Part shown: piece by piece, positions 34,997-43,738 of the stretch
Layout of the letters: each line of letters opens with the position of its first letter
Numbering within the stretch: position 1 is the stretch's first letter
Assembly (NCBI RefSeq): GCF_000024845.1
Contig: NC_013501.1
Coordinates: forward strand, 252,001-316,000
Direction: 5' to 3'
Origin: Rhodothermus marinus DSM 4252
Lineage (GTDB): Bacteria; Bacteroidota; Rhodothermia; Rhodothermales; Rhodothermaceae
Length of the DNA stretch: 64,000 nt
The notes under the pieces: generated by a model
What the model saw: the letters and a program-made list of their open reading frames with translations, nothing else
Database searches by the model: none
Told to the model about the DNA's origin: nothing
Made by a program: the position numbers and the translations under genes

Positions 34997-37057
34997 ATGC
35001 GTCGCGCCCTTCTTTTTCTGCTGTTTCTGGTGGTGATCGCTCCGGCAAGCCATGCGCAATCGGATCGGTTGACGCTGGAGCGCTACCTGGAATGGGAAGA
35101 CGTCAACGATCCGCAGATTTCGCCCGATGGGCGGCGCATTGTTTTCACGCGCCGCTGGGTGGACCAACAGAAAGATCGCTGGCAGTCGGCGCTCTGGATT
35201 ATGAACGCCGACGGTTCGCAGCAGCGCTTTCTGGTCGAAGGCCGTTCACCGCGCTGGTCGCCGGACGGGACACGGATCGCCTTTATTGCAAATGATGCCG
35301 AAGGCCGTCCGCAGATTTTCGTCAAGTGGGTCGATCTTCCCGAGCCGCCCACGCAGTTGACGCACCTGACGGAGGCGCCGGGCAGCATTACCTGGTCGCC
35401 GGACGGCCGGATGATCGCCTTCACGATGAACGTGCCGGTCGAGGTGCGCTGGAACGTCGACTTACCCAAACCGCCCGAAGGCGCCACGTGGACCAAACCG
35501 CCCCGGCTGGTGCGGCGTCTGCACTACCGGGCCGATCGCCGCGGCTTCATGGAGGAAGCCTACACGCACCTGTTCGTGATTCCGGCCGAGGGCGGCACAC
35601 CCCGCCAGCTCACCGAGGGCACCTGGCACGTGGGACCGCGCTTCGACGGACTCCCGGCCGGGGCAACGCTGAGCTGGACGCCGGACGGCCGCACGATCGT
35701 CTTCGACGGCTTCAAAGCCTCGGCCGACTCGGTGGATCGCAATTACCGGAACGCCCACCTCTACGCCGTCGATGTGGCCACGCGGCAGCTTCGCCAGCTC
35801 ACCCGAGAGCCGGGGCGCTGGACGCAGCCGGCCGTCTCGCCGGACGGACGCTGGGTAGCCTTTACCGGCTATGCCGAAACACGCCAGACCTACCACGCCG
35901 CCGATCTCTGGCTGATGCCGCTCGACGGCAGCGCCGCGCCGCGCAATCTGACCCGAGCGCTCGACCGGGACGTCAGCAATCTGCACTGGGCGCCGGACGG
36001 CTCGGGCGTCTACTTCACGATCGACGACCGGGGCACGCGCAACGTCTACTTCGCTTCGGTCCGCGGCGAGGTGCGGCAGGTCACGCGCGGCGTGCACATG
36101 CTGACGCTCTCGTCGATTTCCCGCAACGGCGTGGCCGTCGGCGTGCGCACGAGCTACCACGAGCCGGACGACGTGGTGCGCTTTGCGCTGAATCGGCCCG
36201 ACCAGATCGAACGGCTGACCGCCGTCAACGATGACGTGCTGCAGGATGTGAAGCTGGGCGAGGTCGAGGAGATCTGGTACGCCTCGCGCGACGGCACGCG
36301 CATTCAAGGCTGGATCGTCAAGCCACCGGACTTTGATCCTGCTCAGAAGTATCCGCTGATCCTGCACATCCACGGCGGCCCCCATGCCATGTACAACGTG
36401 GGCTTCAACTATTCCTTCCAGAATTTCGCCGCCAACGGCTACGTCGTGCTCTACACGAACCCGCGCGGAAGCACGGGCTACGGCACCGAATTCGGCGCGG
36501 CCATCAGTCAGGCCTATCCGGGCGTGGACCATGAAGACCTGATGGCCGGGGTCGATGCGGTGCTGGCGCGGGGCTACATCGACCCGGATCGGCTGTTCGT
36601 GACCGGATGCAGTGGCGGGGGCGTGCTTTCGAGCTGGGCCATCGGCCAGACCGATCGGTTTGCGGCGGCCGCCGTGCGCTGCCCGGTCACCGACTGGATC
36701 AGCATGGCCGGCACGACCGACGTTCCGCTGTTCACGTTCAACTGGTTCGACCGGCCCTTCTGGGAGGATCCTTCGGAGTGGCTGGCCCGCTCGCCGCTGA
36801 TGCTGGCCGGCAAGGTCAAAACGCCCACGCTGCTGATGACCGGCGAGCTGGACCTGCGCACGCCGATGAGCCAGACCGAAGAGTACTACGTGGCGCTGAA
36901 GATGCGGGGCGTACCGGTCGTGCTGCTTCGCTTCAACGAGGAGTACCACGGGACGGGCTCGCGGCCGTCCAACTTCATGCGGACGCAGGCCTACATCATG
37001 GACTGGTTCGAGAAGAAAGGCCGTATTCCGGGCGTGACCGTCGAAGCGGAAGAGTAG
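34997..37057 (+). CDS. S9 family prolyl oligopeptidase-type peptidase
   Basis: This 686-residue exported serine peptidase has a signal peptide (FLLFLVVIAPASHAQ), an N-terminal propeller with PD40-type blades (ISPDGRRIVFTR, WSPDGTRIAF, WSPDGRMIAF, VSPDGRWVAF, WAPDGSGVYF) and a C-terminal alpha/beta-hydrolase domain. The catalytic triad is Ser539 (GCSGGG), Asp619 (GELDLRTP) and His651 (EEYHGTG), close to acylaminoacyl-peptidase and DPP-type enzymes. The ATG at 34997 was taken over a frame start at 34907 because it begins the signal peptide. A MITE-like element starts at its stop codon. Confidence 0.93.
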   Translation: MRRALLFLLFLVVIAPASHAQSDRLTLERYLEWEDVNDPQISPDGRRIVFTRRWVDQQKDRWQSALWIMNADGSQQRFLVEGRSPRWSPDGTRIAFIANDAEGRPQIFVKWVDLPEPPTQLTHLTEAPGSITWSPDGRMIAFTMNVPVEVRWNVDLPKPPEGATWTKPPRLVRRLHYRADRRGFMEEAYTHLFVIPAEGGTPRQLTEGTWHVGPRFDGLPAGATLSWTPDGRTIVFDGFKASADSVDRNYRNAHLYAVDVATRQLRQLTREPGRWTQPAVSPDGRWVAFTGYAETRQTYHAADLWLMPLDGSAAPRNLTRALDRDVSNLHWAPDGSGVYFTIDDRGTRNVYFASVRGEVRQVTRGVHMLTLSSISRNGVAVGVRTSYHEPDDVVRFALNRPDQIERLTAVNDDVLQDVKLGEVEEIWYASRDGTRIQGWIVKPPDFDPAQKYPLILHIHGGPHAMYNVGFNYSFQNFAANGYVVLYTNPRGSTGYGTEFGAAISQAYPGVDHEDLMAGVDAVLARGYIDPDRLFVTGCSGGGVLSSWAIGQTDRFAAAAVRCPVTDWISMAGTTDVPLFTFNWFDRPFWEDPSEWLARSPLMLAGKVKTPTLLMTGELDLRTPMSQTEEYYVALKMRGVPVVLLRFNEEYHGTGSRPSNFMRTQAYIMDWFEKKGRIPGVTVEAEE

Positions 37058-37296
37058 AACTTATCCGAAAAACAAGAGGGAGACCTGGTAAGCCAGGGCT
37101 TTGCGCTGCGCGTCAGAAGCACGGGTTTGTAGTACGCCACGAAGGCGTCAGCCGGAGTGGCGTCACCCGAGACGGCACTCCGCTGCGCTTCGTGCCTGAC
37201 TACAAGCGCGTTGGTCGCGTTGCAAACGGCAGGCTATAAAGCTATACAGGTCGAAATCGCGAACTTCTCCGACACTATTTTTCGGATGACTTCTAG
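37055..37296. mobile_element. MITE-like element, copy 2 (intact, 242 bp)
   Basis: Left end TAGAACTTATCCGAAAAAC and right end ATTTTTCGGATGACTTCTAG are about 20-bp terminal inverted repeats with three or four mismatches, bounded by TA. Inside are two short stems (ACGCCAC/GTGGCGT and GGCAC/GTGCC) and a short open frame that is kept in copy 1 (DGTPLRxVPDY, then NGRL and stop). The left end is the stop codon of the S9 peptidase and the right end stops 8 bp before the sbcD stop. No transposase. Confidence 0.78.
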
Positions 37297-37303
37297 CCCG
37301 CCG

Positions 37304-38542
37304 TTACTCGGGCAGGCGTCCGGCTTCGAGGCGGGCTTCGAGCGCCAGCGCCGCTTCGATGAGCTGCTCGCGCAGCGGGTGCAGCTTTTCATGCTGGTCG
37401 ATGTAGCGCGAAAGCGCCTCGCGCAGCGAGCTGTCGCGCTCGACGATCGTGCGGCGCTCGCGCACCACGGGCGTGACGGTGCGCTCGACGCCGGCAATGT
37501 GGGCGGCCGTACGCAGCGCCTCGCGGATGCGGCGCACGTCGACGCGGGCCACCTGGTCTTCGTCCACCTGGTAGCGCACGCGCACGATGGCGTCGGCCAC
37601 CGGCGCGCGGGCGATGGCGTTCAGGATGCGTTCGGTGGGGTCGTCGCTGTCGCGGGCGTCTATGTGCAGGTCCACGAAGCGGCGGGCGGGCGTCTCCACG
37701 AAGCGGTAGCGCGTCTGCTTGCGCGGGCCGTCGGACTGAATTTCCACCAGCACGAAGCCTTTCGGGTCGTCCGTTTCGCGGAACGTGACGCGCTCGATGC
37801 TGCTGCTGTAGACGACCGGGATGCCGTCGGGATTGAGGTTCTGATGCCGGTGAATGTGGCCCAGCGCCACGTAATCGATGGGCGGGAGCGCCAGCTGACC
37901 CACGGTGAACTTCGGCTCGTGGGCGATCAGGCTGGTGCGCTCCGAGCCGGAAAGCTCGGCGCCCTGCACGCTGAAGTGTCCGGCCAGCACGGTGGGCAGC
38001 GACGGATCGAGCCGCTCGACCGCCTTCTGTACGTATTCGACGTAGAGCTGCTCGATCACCTCGCGCACCTCGGACGCCGACTTTTGACGAAATTCTTCAC
38101 GACTCAGCAGCAGGCTCCGTACCGGCCAGGGCAGGGCGATGAGCTGGAGCGGCCCGCTTTTCGTCTGGATGGTGGCCACTTCGGGCCGTCGGAAGACGCG
38201 GGCCTGTCCTTCCAGATAGCGGAAGATGTCGATCGACGAGGCGCGGCCAAAGGTGACCGGGTGGTCGTGGTTGCCCACCAGCAGCACGATCGGGATGCCG
38301 CGCTCGGTCAGCGGCTGCAGGCACTCGGCAAAGATCGTCTGCTCGGTCGGGGAGGGATCGGGATTCCGGAAGGCGTCGCCGCAGAACAGAAACAGATCGA
38401 CATCTTCGGCGAGCGCCTGCTCCACCATGAACTCGAAGGCGCGGCGGAAGTCCTGCAGCCGCGTGTTGAGTCCCGTCGATGGATCGACGCGGCCGTAGGT
38501 GGTGATGCCCAGGTGGATGTCGGCCGTGTGCAGGATCTTCAT
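37304..38542 (-). CDS. SbcD/Mre11-like exonuclease subunit
   Basis: This 412-residue metallophosphoesterase-fold nuclease opens MKILHTADIHLG and carries FLFCGDAFRNPDP, GNHDHP, AGHFSVQGAELSG and VALGHIHRHQ, the five phosphoesterase motifs in Mre11/SbcD order. SbcD acts with the ATPase SbcC on hairpins and double-strand ends. SbcC is not adjacent, unlike in most bacteria. The C-terminal region is longer than minimal SbcD and partly helical. Confidence 0.9.
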   Translation of the reverse strand: MKILHTADIHLGITTYGRVDPSTGLNTRLQDFRRAFEFMVEQALAEDVDLFLFCGDAFRNPDPSPTEQTIFAECLQPLTERGIPIVLLVGNHDHPVTFGRASSIDIFRYLEGQARVFRRPEVATIQTKSGPLQLIALPWPVRSLLLSREEFRQKSASEVREVIEQLYVEYVQKAVERLDPSLPTVLAGHFSVQGAELSGSERTSLIAHEPKFTVGQLALPPIDYVALGHIHRHQNLNPDGIPVVYSSSIERVTFRETDDPKGFVLVEIQSDGPRKQTRYRFVETPARRFVDLHIDARDSDDPTERILNAIARAPVADAIVRVRYQVDEDQVARVDVRRIREALRTAAHIAGVERTVTPVVRERRTIVERDSSLREALSRYIDQHEKLHPLREQLIEAALALEARLEAGRLPE

Positions 38543-38607
38543 GGGAGAAAGACGGGCTGGCGATCAGCCAGAAGATACGGCAGCGGTCGATCGGATGCCA
38601 GCCCGCC

Positions 38608-40959
38608 TTACCAACCCACGCGGCGCTGGTTCAGTTCGGGCGTAATCCGACGTTCCTGGCGGAGCGAGTCGGTGCCCGGCTGGTGCAGGCCGATCGGGAG
38701 CGGGAACGTGGCGTTGCTGATTTCGATGTCCGGCGCCTGCTCCATGCGTCGCCAGAAATCGCCCACGATAAACAGGGCATTGTGGGCGCCCTGGCCCCAC
38801 CAGTGCGTGCGGAACGTGACGCGCGGGTCGTTGAAGCCCACCCAGGCGCCGGTGACCAGCTCGGGGTGCATCAGGATAAACCAGCCGTCGGCGCTGTTCT
38901 GCGTGGTGCCCGTCTTCCCGGCAAAGTCGTAACGCGTCAGCCCGAACTGCCAGCGGATGCGTGTGCCGGTCCCGTAGCGAATCACATCACGCAGCATGTC
39001 GACCACCGTGTAGGCGGTCTCTTCGGAGATGGCCTCGCGCGGTACCGGCCGGGCTTCGTAGAGCACGTTGCCGCTGGCATCTTCGATGCGGGTGACCACC
39101 GTGGGTTCGTAGTAGAGGCCGCCGCTGGCCAGCGTGGCATAGGCCGAGACCAGCTCCAGGAGCGTCACATTGCTGGTGCCCAGCGCCAGCGAGGGCACTT
39201 CTTTCAGCGGACTTTTGATGCCCATGCGCCGGGCGTAGAAGGCCACGTTGCGCGCGCCCACCTGCAGCACCAGCCGGGCCGAAACCGTGTTGACCGAGCG
39301 GGCCAGCGCCTCACGCAGTGTGAGGAGCTGGCCGGTCGATTCCCCCTCGGCGTTTCTGGGCTGCCAGACGTTTCCCGCCGGGTCCACGTAGGTCACCGAG
39401 CTGTCGGGCAGCACGTCGTAAGGCGACCAGCCGTTGTCGATGGCTGCCGTGTAGAGGAAGGGCTTGAACGTGGAACCCGGCTGGCGGCGGGCGATGGCCA
39501 CGTGGTCGTACCAGTCCCGCGTCAGATCGCGGCCGCCCACCCAGGCCCGGACGTAGCCGTTGCGCGGGTCAATCGCCACAAAACCGGCCTCCAGACGCGT
39601 CTTGACCGCTTTGAGCGAGTCCATGAAGGCCCGGTCGGCCCGGAGCCGACGGAGCGCTTCGTCGGGGGCCACGCCGCCGGCCACCAGGCGACGGTAATGT
39701 TCGGTTTCACGGATGAACTGATCGACCGTGTCGCGCTTGCTGGACCAGTAGTAGGCGAACGGTTCGTAGTTCTTCTGCTGGAGGTACAGGTTGACGTCCT
39801 GACCCAGGAAAAACCCGCTGCGGCGGCTCCATTCGTAGTCGACGACGGCCTGCAGGCCACGCATCTGTTCGTCGACGGCCTGGCGGGCCAGCTCCTGCAG
39901 TCGGCTGTCGAGCGTGGTGTAGACGCGCAGGCCGTCCGTATAGATGTTGTAGCCGTGCGCTTTCGCCCAGTTGACAAGCCAGCGCCGCACATATTCGGCA
40001 AAGTACGGGGCGATGCTGGCCGTGATCGCCGAGGTGCGAAAGTCCGTGACGATCGGATCGTCTTTATGCGCTTCGAAGAAATCCCGGTCCAGGTAGCCGT
40101 GCCGGACCATCTGCCAGAGCACGACGTTGCGCCGCTGGCGGGCACGCTCCGGAAAGCGGATCGGGTTGTAAAGGGCCGGGTTGCGCAGCATGCCCACGAG
40201 CGTGGCCGCCTCCAGCACGTTCAGATCCCGGGCCGGCTTGTTGAAGAACGTGCGGGCCGCCGACTCGATGCCGAACGCATTGTAGACGAACTCGACCGTG
40301 TTCAGGTACATTTCGATGATTTCCCGCTTGGTGTAGCGGCGCTCGAGTTCGACGGCCGTGACCATTTCCTTGAGCTTGCGCTCGATCGTCTGCGCCCGGC
40401 CGATCTGTTCGTTGTACAGGTTGCGGGCCAGCTGCTGCGTGATGGTCGAGCCGCCCTGCACCTCGCGGCCCAGGCTCAGGATCGTCTGCGTCACGGCCGA
40501 GGCTGTGCGAAACAGGTCGACGCCCCAGTGATCGTAGAAGCGGTGGTCTTCGGTAGCCAGCAGGGCCTGAATGACGTAGGGCGAGATTTCGTCGTAGGAA
40601 ACCCAGGTGCGATTCTGACGGGCGTAGCGGGCCAGTTCCTTACCGTCGGCCGTGTAGGCGATGGTGGCCAGCTCAAAGGTGGGGTTGTCGAGTTGCTGGA
40701 ACGAGGGCAGTTCGTCCGAAAGCGACCACACGTACAGACCCAGTGCCAGCACGCCCAGCAGGATCAGCCCCACCAGCACGCTCAGCACCAGCGCCGCCTG
40801 GGCTTTGCGTGGATCCCGGAAGCGTCGATAGAAAAAGCCAACCAATCCCCGGCGTTTCCGGGGCGCGTGGCCGTCGCCCTGTAGTCGGGCGTGCCGGAAG
40901 TTCGGGTCGCTGAAATACCGCCGCAATTCCTCCTCGGTGTGCGTCCAGCGGTCAGGCAT
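38608..40959 (-). CDS. Class A penicillin-binding protein (PBP1A-type)
   Basis: This 783-residue bifunctional peptidoglycan synthase has a cytoplasmic tail, one membrane helix (about 56-78), a GT51 transglycosylase domain with catalytic Glu137 in LLATEDHRFYDHWGVD and GGSTITQQLARNLY, and a transpeptidase domain with Ser496 in PGSTFKPFLY, the SVN motif and AGKTGTTQNSADGWF (KTG). It polymerises lipid II and cross-links the wall. It lies 25 bp downstream of the LpxH-like gene. Confidence 0.95.
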   Translation of the reverse strand: MPDRWTHTEEELRRYFSDPNFRHARLQGDGHAPRKRRGLVGFFYRRFRDPRKAQAALVLSVLVGLILLGVLALGLYVWSLSDELPSFQQLDNPTFELATIAYTADGKELARYARQNRTWVSYDEISPYVIQALLATEDHRFYDHWGVDLFRTASAVTQTILSLGREVQGGSTITQQLARNLYNEQIGRAQTIERKLKEMVTAVELERRYTKREIIEMYLNTVEFVYNAFGIESAARTFFNKPARDLNVLEAATLVGMLRNPALYNPIRFPERARQRRNVVLWQMVRHGYLDRDFFEAHKDDPIVTDFRTSAITASIAPYFAEYVRRWLVNWAKAHGYNIYTDGLRVYTTLDSRLQELARQAVDEQMRGLQAVVDYEWSRRSGFFLGQDVNLYLQQKNYEPFAYYWSSKRDTVDQFIRETEHYRRLVAGGVAPDEALRRLRADRAFMDSLKAVKTRLEAGFVAIDPRNGYVRAWVGGRDLTRDWYDHVAIARRQPGSTFKPFLYTAAIDNGWSPYDVLPDSSVTYVDPAGNVWQPRNAEGESTGQLLTLREALARSVNTVSARLVLQVGARNVAFYARRMGIKSPLKEVPSLALGTSNVTLLELVSAYATLASGGLYYEPTVVTRIEDASGNVLYEARPVPREAISEETAYTVVDMLRDVIRYGTGTRIRWQFGLTRYDFAGKTGTTQNSADGWFILMHPELVTGAWVGFNDPRVTFRTHWWGQGAHNALFIVGDFWRRMEQAPDIEISNATFPLPIGLHQPGTDSLRQERRITPELNQRRVGW

Positions 40960-40984
40960 GGATCGATCGATGCCGTTTTTCGGC

Positions 40985-41734
40985 TCAGGACAGTGCGTAT
41001 CGGATCAACGTCTGTGGGCCGTCCGGGGTCCAGCGACAGAGGGCCAGCATGTCGGTCTCCAGCACACCGAACGTCTGCTCCTGATACCAGCAGCCCGGAT
41101 TCAGGTACAGCCCTTCGGGCCAGCGAAGCAGTTCGGCCTGATGGCCGTGGCCCAGCACGACCACCTCGGCCTGCCTCTCCCGGAGCACCTGCCTGGCGTA
41201 GCGGCGCAGGCGTTCGACGGTGACCGGATTGAGCCGTTCCGGCCGCCATTGCGTGACGCGTCGCGCCAGCGCGAGCCCCAGATCGCCGGGCAGCAGCGTC
41301 CGGTAGAGCCAGACCGGTACCGGGTGGCGGAGCAACCGGCGCAGCGCCCGCGAGAACGGTCGGGCGATGGCCAGATCGCCGTGGTCCAGATAGACGCGGC
41401 ACCCCAGCAGTGAAACGACCGCCGCCTCGTGGAGCACCTGCACGCCCAGCTCCTGCTCGAAATAATCCCGGTGCCAGGGATCGTGGTTGCCGACTACGTA
41501 GGTGACAGGAATGCCCCGCGCGGTCCAGTCGGCCAGCAGTGCCTGAAAGCGCACAAAACCCCGGGGGATAAGGTAACGGTATTCGATGTAGTGATGAAAG
41601 ACATCGCCGACGAGCACCAGGTGCCGGACGCGATCGGCCAGCGCGGTCAGGCAGGCCAGCAACGACTGCTCGACTGCCCGCTCGGTGGCAGGATCGGCGC
41701 GTCCCAGATGCAGATCGGCGAAAAACAGGACCAC
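40985..41734 (-). CDS. LpxH-like UDP-2,3-diacylglucosamine diphosphatase
   Basis: This 249-residue cytoplasmic metallophosphoesterase has VLFFADLHLG, LVGDVFHHYIEYR, YVVGNHDPWHRD and VVLGHGHQAELL, and the LpxH-type insert between them. It fits hydrolysis of UDP-2,3-diacylglucosamine in lipid A synthesis, in line with the LptF/G gene at 4.1-5.5 kb. The second motif FHHYIEYRY and the overall length match the Bacteroidota LpxH group; a different nucleotide-sugar substrate is possible. Confidence 0.78.
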   Translation of the reverse strand: MVLFFADLHLGRADPATERAVEQSLLACLTALADRVRHLVLVGDVFHHYIEYRYLIPRGFVRFQALLADWTARGIPVTYVVGNHDPWHRDYFEQELGVQVLHEAAVVSLLGCRVYLDHGDLAIARPFSRALRRLLRHPVPVWLYRTLLPGDLGLALARRVTQWRPERLNPVTVERLRRYARQVLRERQAEVVVLGHGHQAELLRWPEGLYLNPGCWYQEQTFGVLETDMLALCRWTPDGPQTLIRYALS

Positions 41735-42057
41735 GGATCGTTGGCGTTCAGAAAAAGTGGACGTTCTCTGCGAAGGTTAAGCAGCGCTTTCTGCTCATTA
41801 CGGCAGTGCAATCATCCAGCTCGTATGCGGTTCAAAATCAACCCTTATTGCAGACGCTTTTTTGACGGCATTTCGCTCATGCTTCGTGCCGGACTACGAA
41901 CACGTTTTCAGTGGCCGCACGGCTGTCCCGGCCTGCCTTATCTTAACGCACGCGCCGCCCTTGTTCGCGCAGGCCGCCGGTGGGGTTCCAGCGGCGCACC
42001 CTTTCGGCGTCTGAAGCGTTGGAAGCGCGTCTGTCAACCGGTAGCCAGCTTCGGATC
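41735..42057. other. Intergenic region with a repeat fragment
   Basis: 323 bp between the divergent lpxH-like and rhomboid genes. From about 41861 to 41903 it carries a fragment of the MITE core (GACGGCATTTCGCTC, then GCTTCGTGCCGGACTACGAA). An imperfect palindrome around AGCAGCGCTTTCTGCT lies at 41780-41795. No gene is seen; the open frame ahead of the rhomboid start lacks a plausible product. Confidence 0.6.
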
Positions 42058-42720
42058 ATGTACCGCGACTACGACTACTATCAGCCGCCCACGCAGTTTG
42101 CGGTTTTTCCGCCGGTCGTCAAGAACCTGTTGATTCTGAACGGCCTGGTGTTTCTGGCGCAACTGGTGCCCACCACCGATCGGCTGCTCATCGAATGGTT
42201 TGCGCTCTGGCCGCTGGGCCTGCCGGACTTCTACCCGGGCTTCTGGCCCTGGCAGCTCATCACCTACAGTTTCCTGCACGGTGGCTTTGCCCACCTTTTC
42301 TTCAATATGTTCGCGCTCTGGATGTTTGGCGTGCCGATCGAGCGGGCCTGGGGCTCCCGGCGTTTCGGCGTGTACTACTTCGTATGTGTGGTCGGGGCGG
42401 GCCTGACGCAGTTGCTCGTCGTCACGCTCAGCGGGGCGGTGTATCCGACGGTAGGCGCTTCGGGCGGCGTGTTCGGGATCCTACTGGCCTTCGGGATGAT
42501 GTTTCCCAACACGCCCATCTACCTGTACTTTCTCTTTCCGATCAAGGCCAAGTGGCTCGTGATTGGCTACGGATTGCTGGAGCTATGGGCCGGCGTGACG
42601 GGCACGCAATCGGGCGTGGCGCACTTTGCCCATTTGGGGGGCATGCTGTTCGGCTTTCTGCTGATTCAGTACTGGCGGGGTCGGCTGCCCTGGCGGCCGT
42701 CGCGACGGCTGTACTGGTAA
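42058..42720 (+). CDS. Rhomboid family intramembrane serine protease 1
   Basis: This 220-residue polytopic protease has the catalytic dyad Ser135 in VGASGGVFG and His192 in VAHFAHLGG. The oxyanion-loop residues HGGFAHLFFNMFALWMFG (about 74-91) precede it. The ATG at 42058 (MYRDYDYYQPP) fits the family; the frame upstream is not conserved. It is the first of two adjacent rhomboid genes. Confidence 0.93.
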   Translation: MYRDYDYYQPPTQFAVFPPVVKNLLILNGLVFLAQLVPTTDRLLIEWFALWPLGLPDFYPGFWPWQLITYSFLHGGFAHLFFNMFALWMFGVPIERAWGSRRFGVYYFVCVVGAGLTQLLVVTLSGAVYPTVGASGGVFGILLAFGMMFPNTPIYLYFLFPIKAKWLVIGYGLLELWAGVTGTQSGVAHFAHLGGMLFGFLLIQYWRGRLPWRPSRRLYW

Positions 42721-42790
42721 GGCAAAACCTTTCGCCCGTCCGTGCAGTACACAACAGCAGATCCGTGGAACCACCCATCCTGAGCGATCC

Positions 42791-43699
42791 GTGAGCCGGT
42801 TTCTGGTCTGGTATCGCATGCAGCCGCCTGCGCTGCGGGCCTTGCTGACGATCAACGTGGGGGTCTATCTGCTGTGGATCCTGGCGCTCATGCACATCGA
42901 CGCCGTGCGCGGGTTCGTGTGGATGCAGCTGGCGCTGAACCCCGACTGGCCGGCCATCCTGACGCACCCCTGGCAGCTCGTCACCTATAACTTTCTGCAC
43001 CTGCAGCCGGGCTTCTGGGGGCTGCTGCACATTCTGTTCAACATGCTCTGGCTGGTGTGGATCGGCCGCGAATACGAGGAGCTGCACGGTTCGCACCAGC
43101 TCCTGGCGCTGTACCTGATCGCCGGCGTCGGCGGCGGGTTGCTCACCGTGCTGCTGCACGCGCTGTTTCCGGGCGTGGGCGCTTTCGGGGGGCTGGTGCA
43201 CGGCGCGTCGGCGTCGGTGCTGGGCGTGCTCATGGCCGTGGCCATTCTCTATCCGTTCAAGAGCGTGGCGCTGTTTTTGTTCGGGCCGATCCGGTTGCTC
43301 TACCTGGTGCTGATCTTCCTGGCGCTCGACGTGCTGTTCATGGCCGGCGGCGGCACGGCCGTCGGGGCGCACCTGGGCGGTGCGCTGTTCGGGTTCCTGT
43401 ACGCGAAGGCGGAGCAGCGGGGGCTCGATCTGGCCGGCTGGGCGCGCATCTTCTTCCAACCGCGCCGCGCGCGTCGGGGACGGCAACCCGTCACGGCCGA
43501 AACCGGCCGAATGCTGCGTCGGGTGGGCGCCTGGATGGAACAGCGACGTGGCGCCGCGGCCGAAGGGCGGAGCAGCTCGGCCGAGGAACGCTCGCTGGAG
43601 GAAGAGGTGGATCGCATCCTGGACAAGATCAGCGCGCACGGGTACGATTCGCTCACCGAAGAAGAGAAGCGGATCCTTTATGAAGCCAGTCGGCGTTGA
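42791..43699 (+). CDS. Rhomboid family intramembrane serine protease 2
   Basis: This 302-residue protein starts at GTG 42791 and has Ser140 in VHGASASVLG and His194 in VGAHLGGALFG as the probable dyad. The serine loop is GASAS rather than the usual GASGG, which may affect the oxyanion hole. A cytoplasmic tail of about 90 residues ends with DKISAHGYDSLTEEEKRILYEAS, a conserved DUF6576-like helix pair found on Bacteroidota rhomboids. Its relation to the adjacent rhomboid suggests duplication with divergence. Confidence 0.87.
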   Translation: MSRFLVWYRMQPPALRALLTINVGVYLLWILALMHIDAVRGFVWMQLALNPDWPAILTHPWQLVTYNFLHLQPGFWGLLHILFNMLWLVWIGREYEELHGSHQLLALYLIAGVGGGLLTVLLHALFPGVGAFGGLVHGASASVLGVLMAVAILYPFKSVALFLFGPIRLLYLVLIFLALDVLFMAGGGTAVGAHLGGALFGFLYAKAEQRGLDLAGWARIFFQPRRARRGRQPVTAETGRMLRRVGAWMEQRRGAAAEGRSSSAEERSLEEEVDRILDKISAHGYDSLTEEEKRILYEASRR

Positions 43700-43738
43700 A
43701 GCCCGGAGCCAACCGCGAACACAACCCCTGACGTTATC

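Noticed and set aside
32817-35036. 739-codon plus-strand frame
   Set aside because: Antisense to the metalloprotease with HEVGHTLGLQH; no domain of its own.
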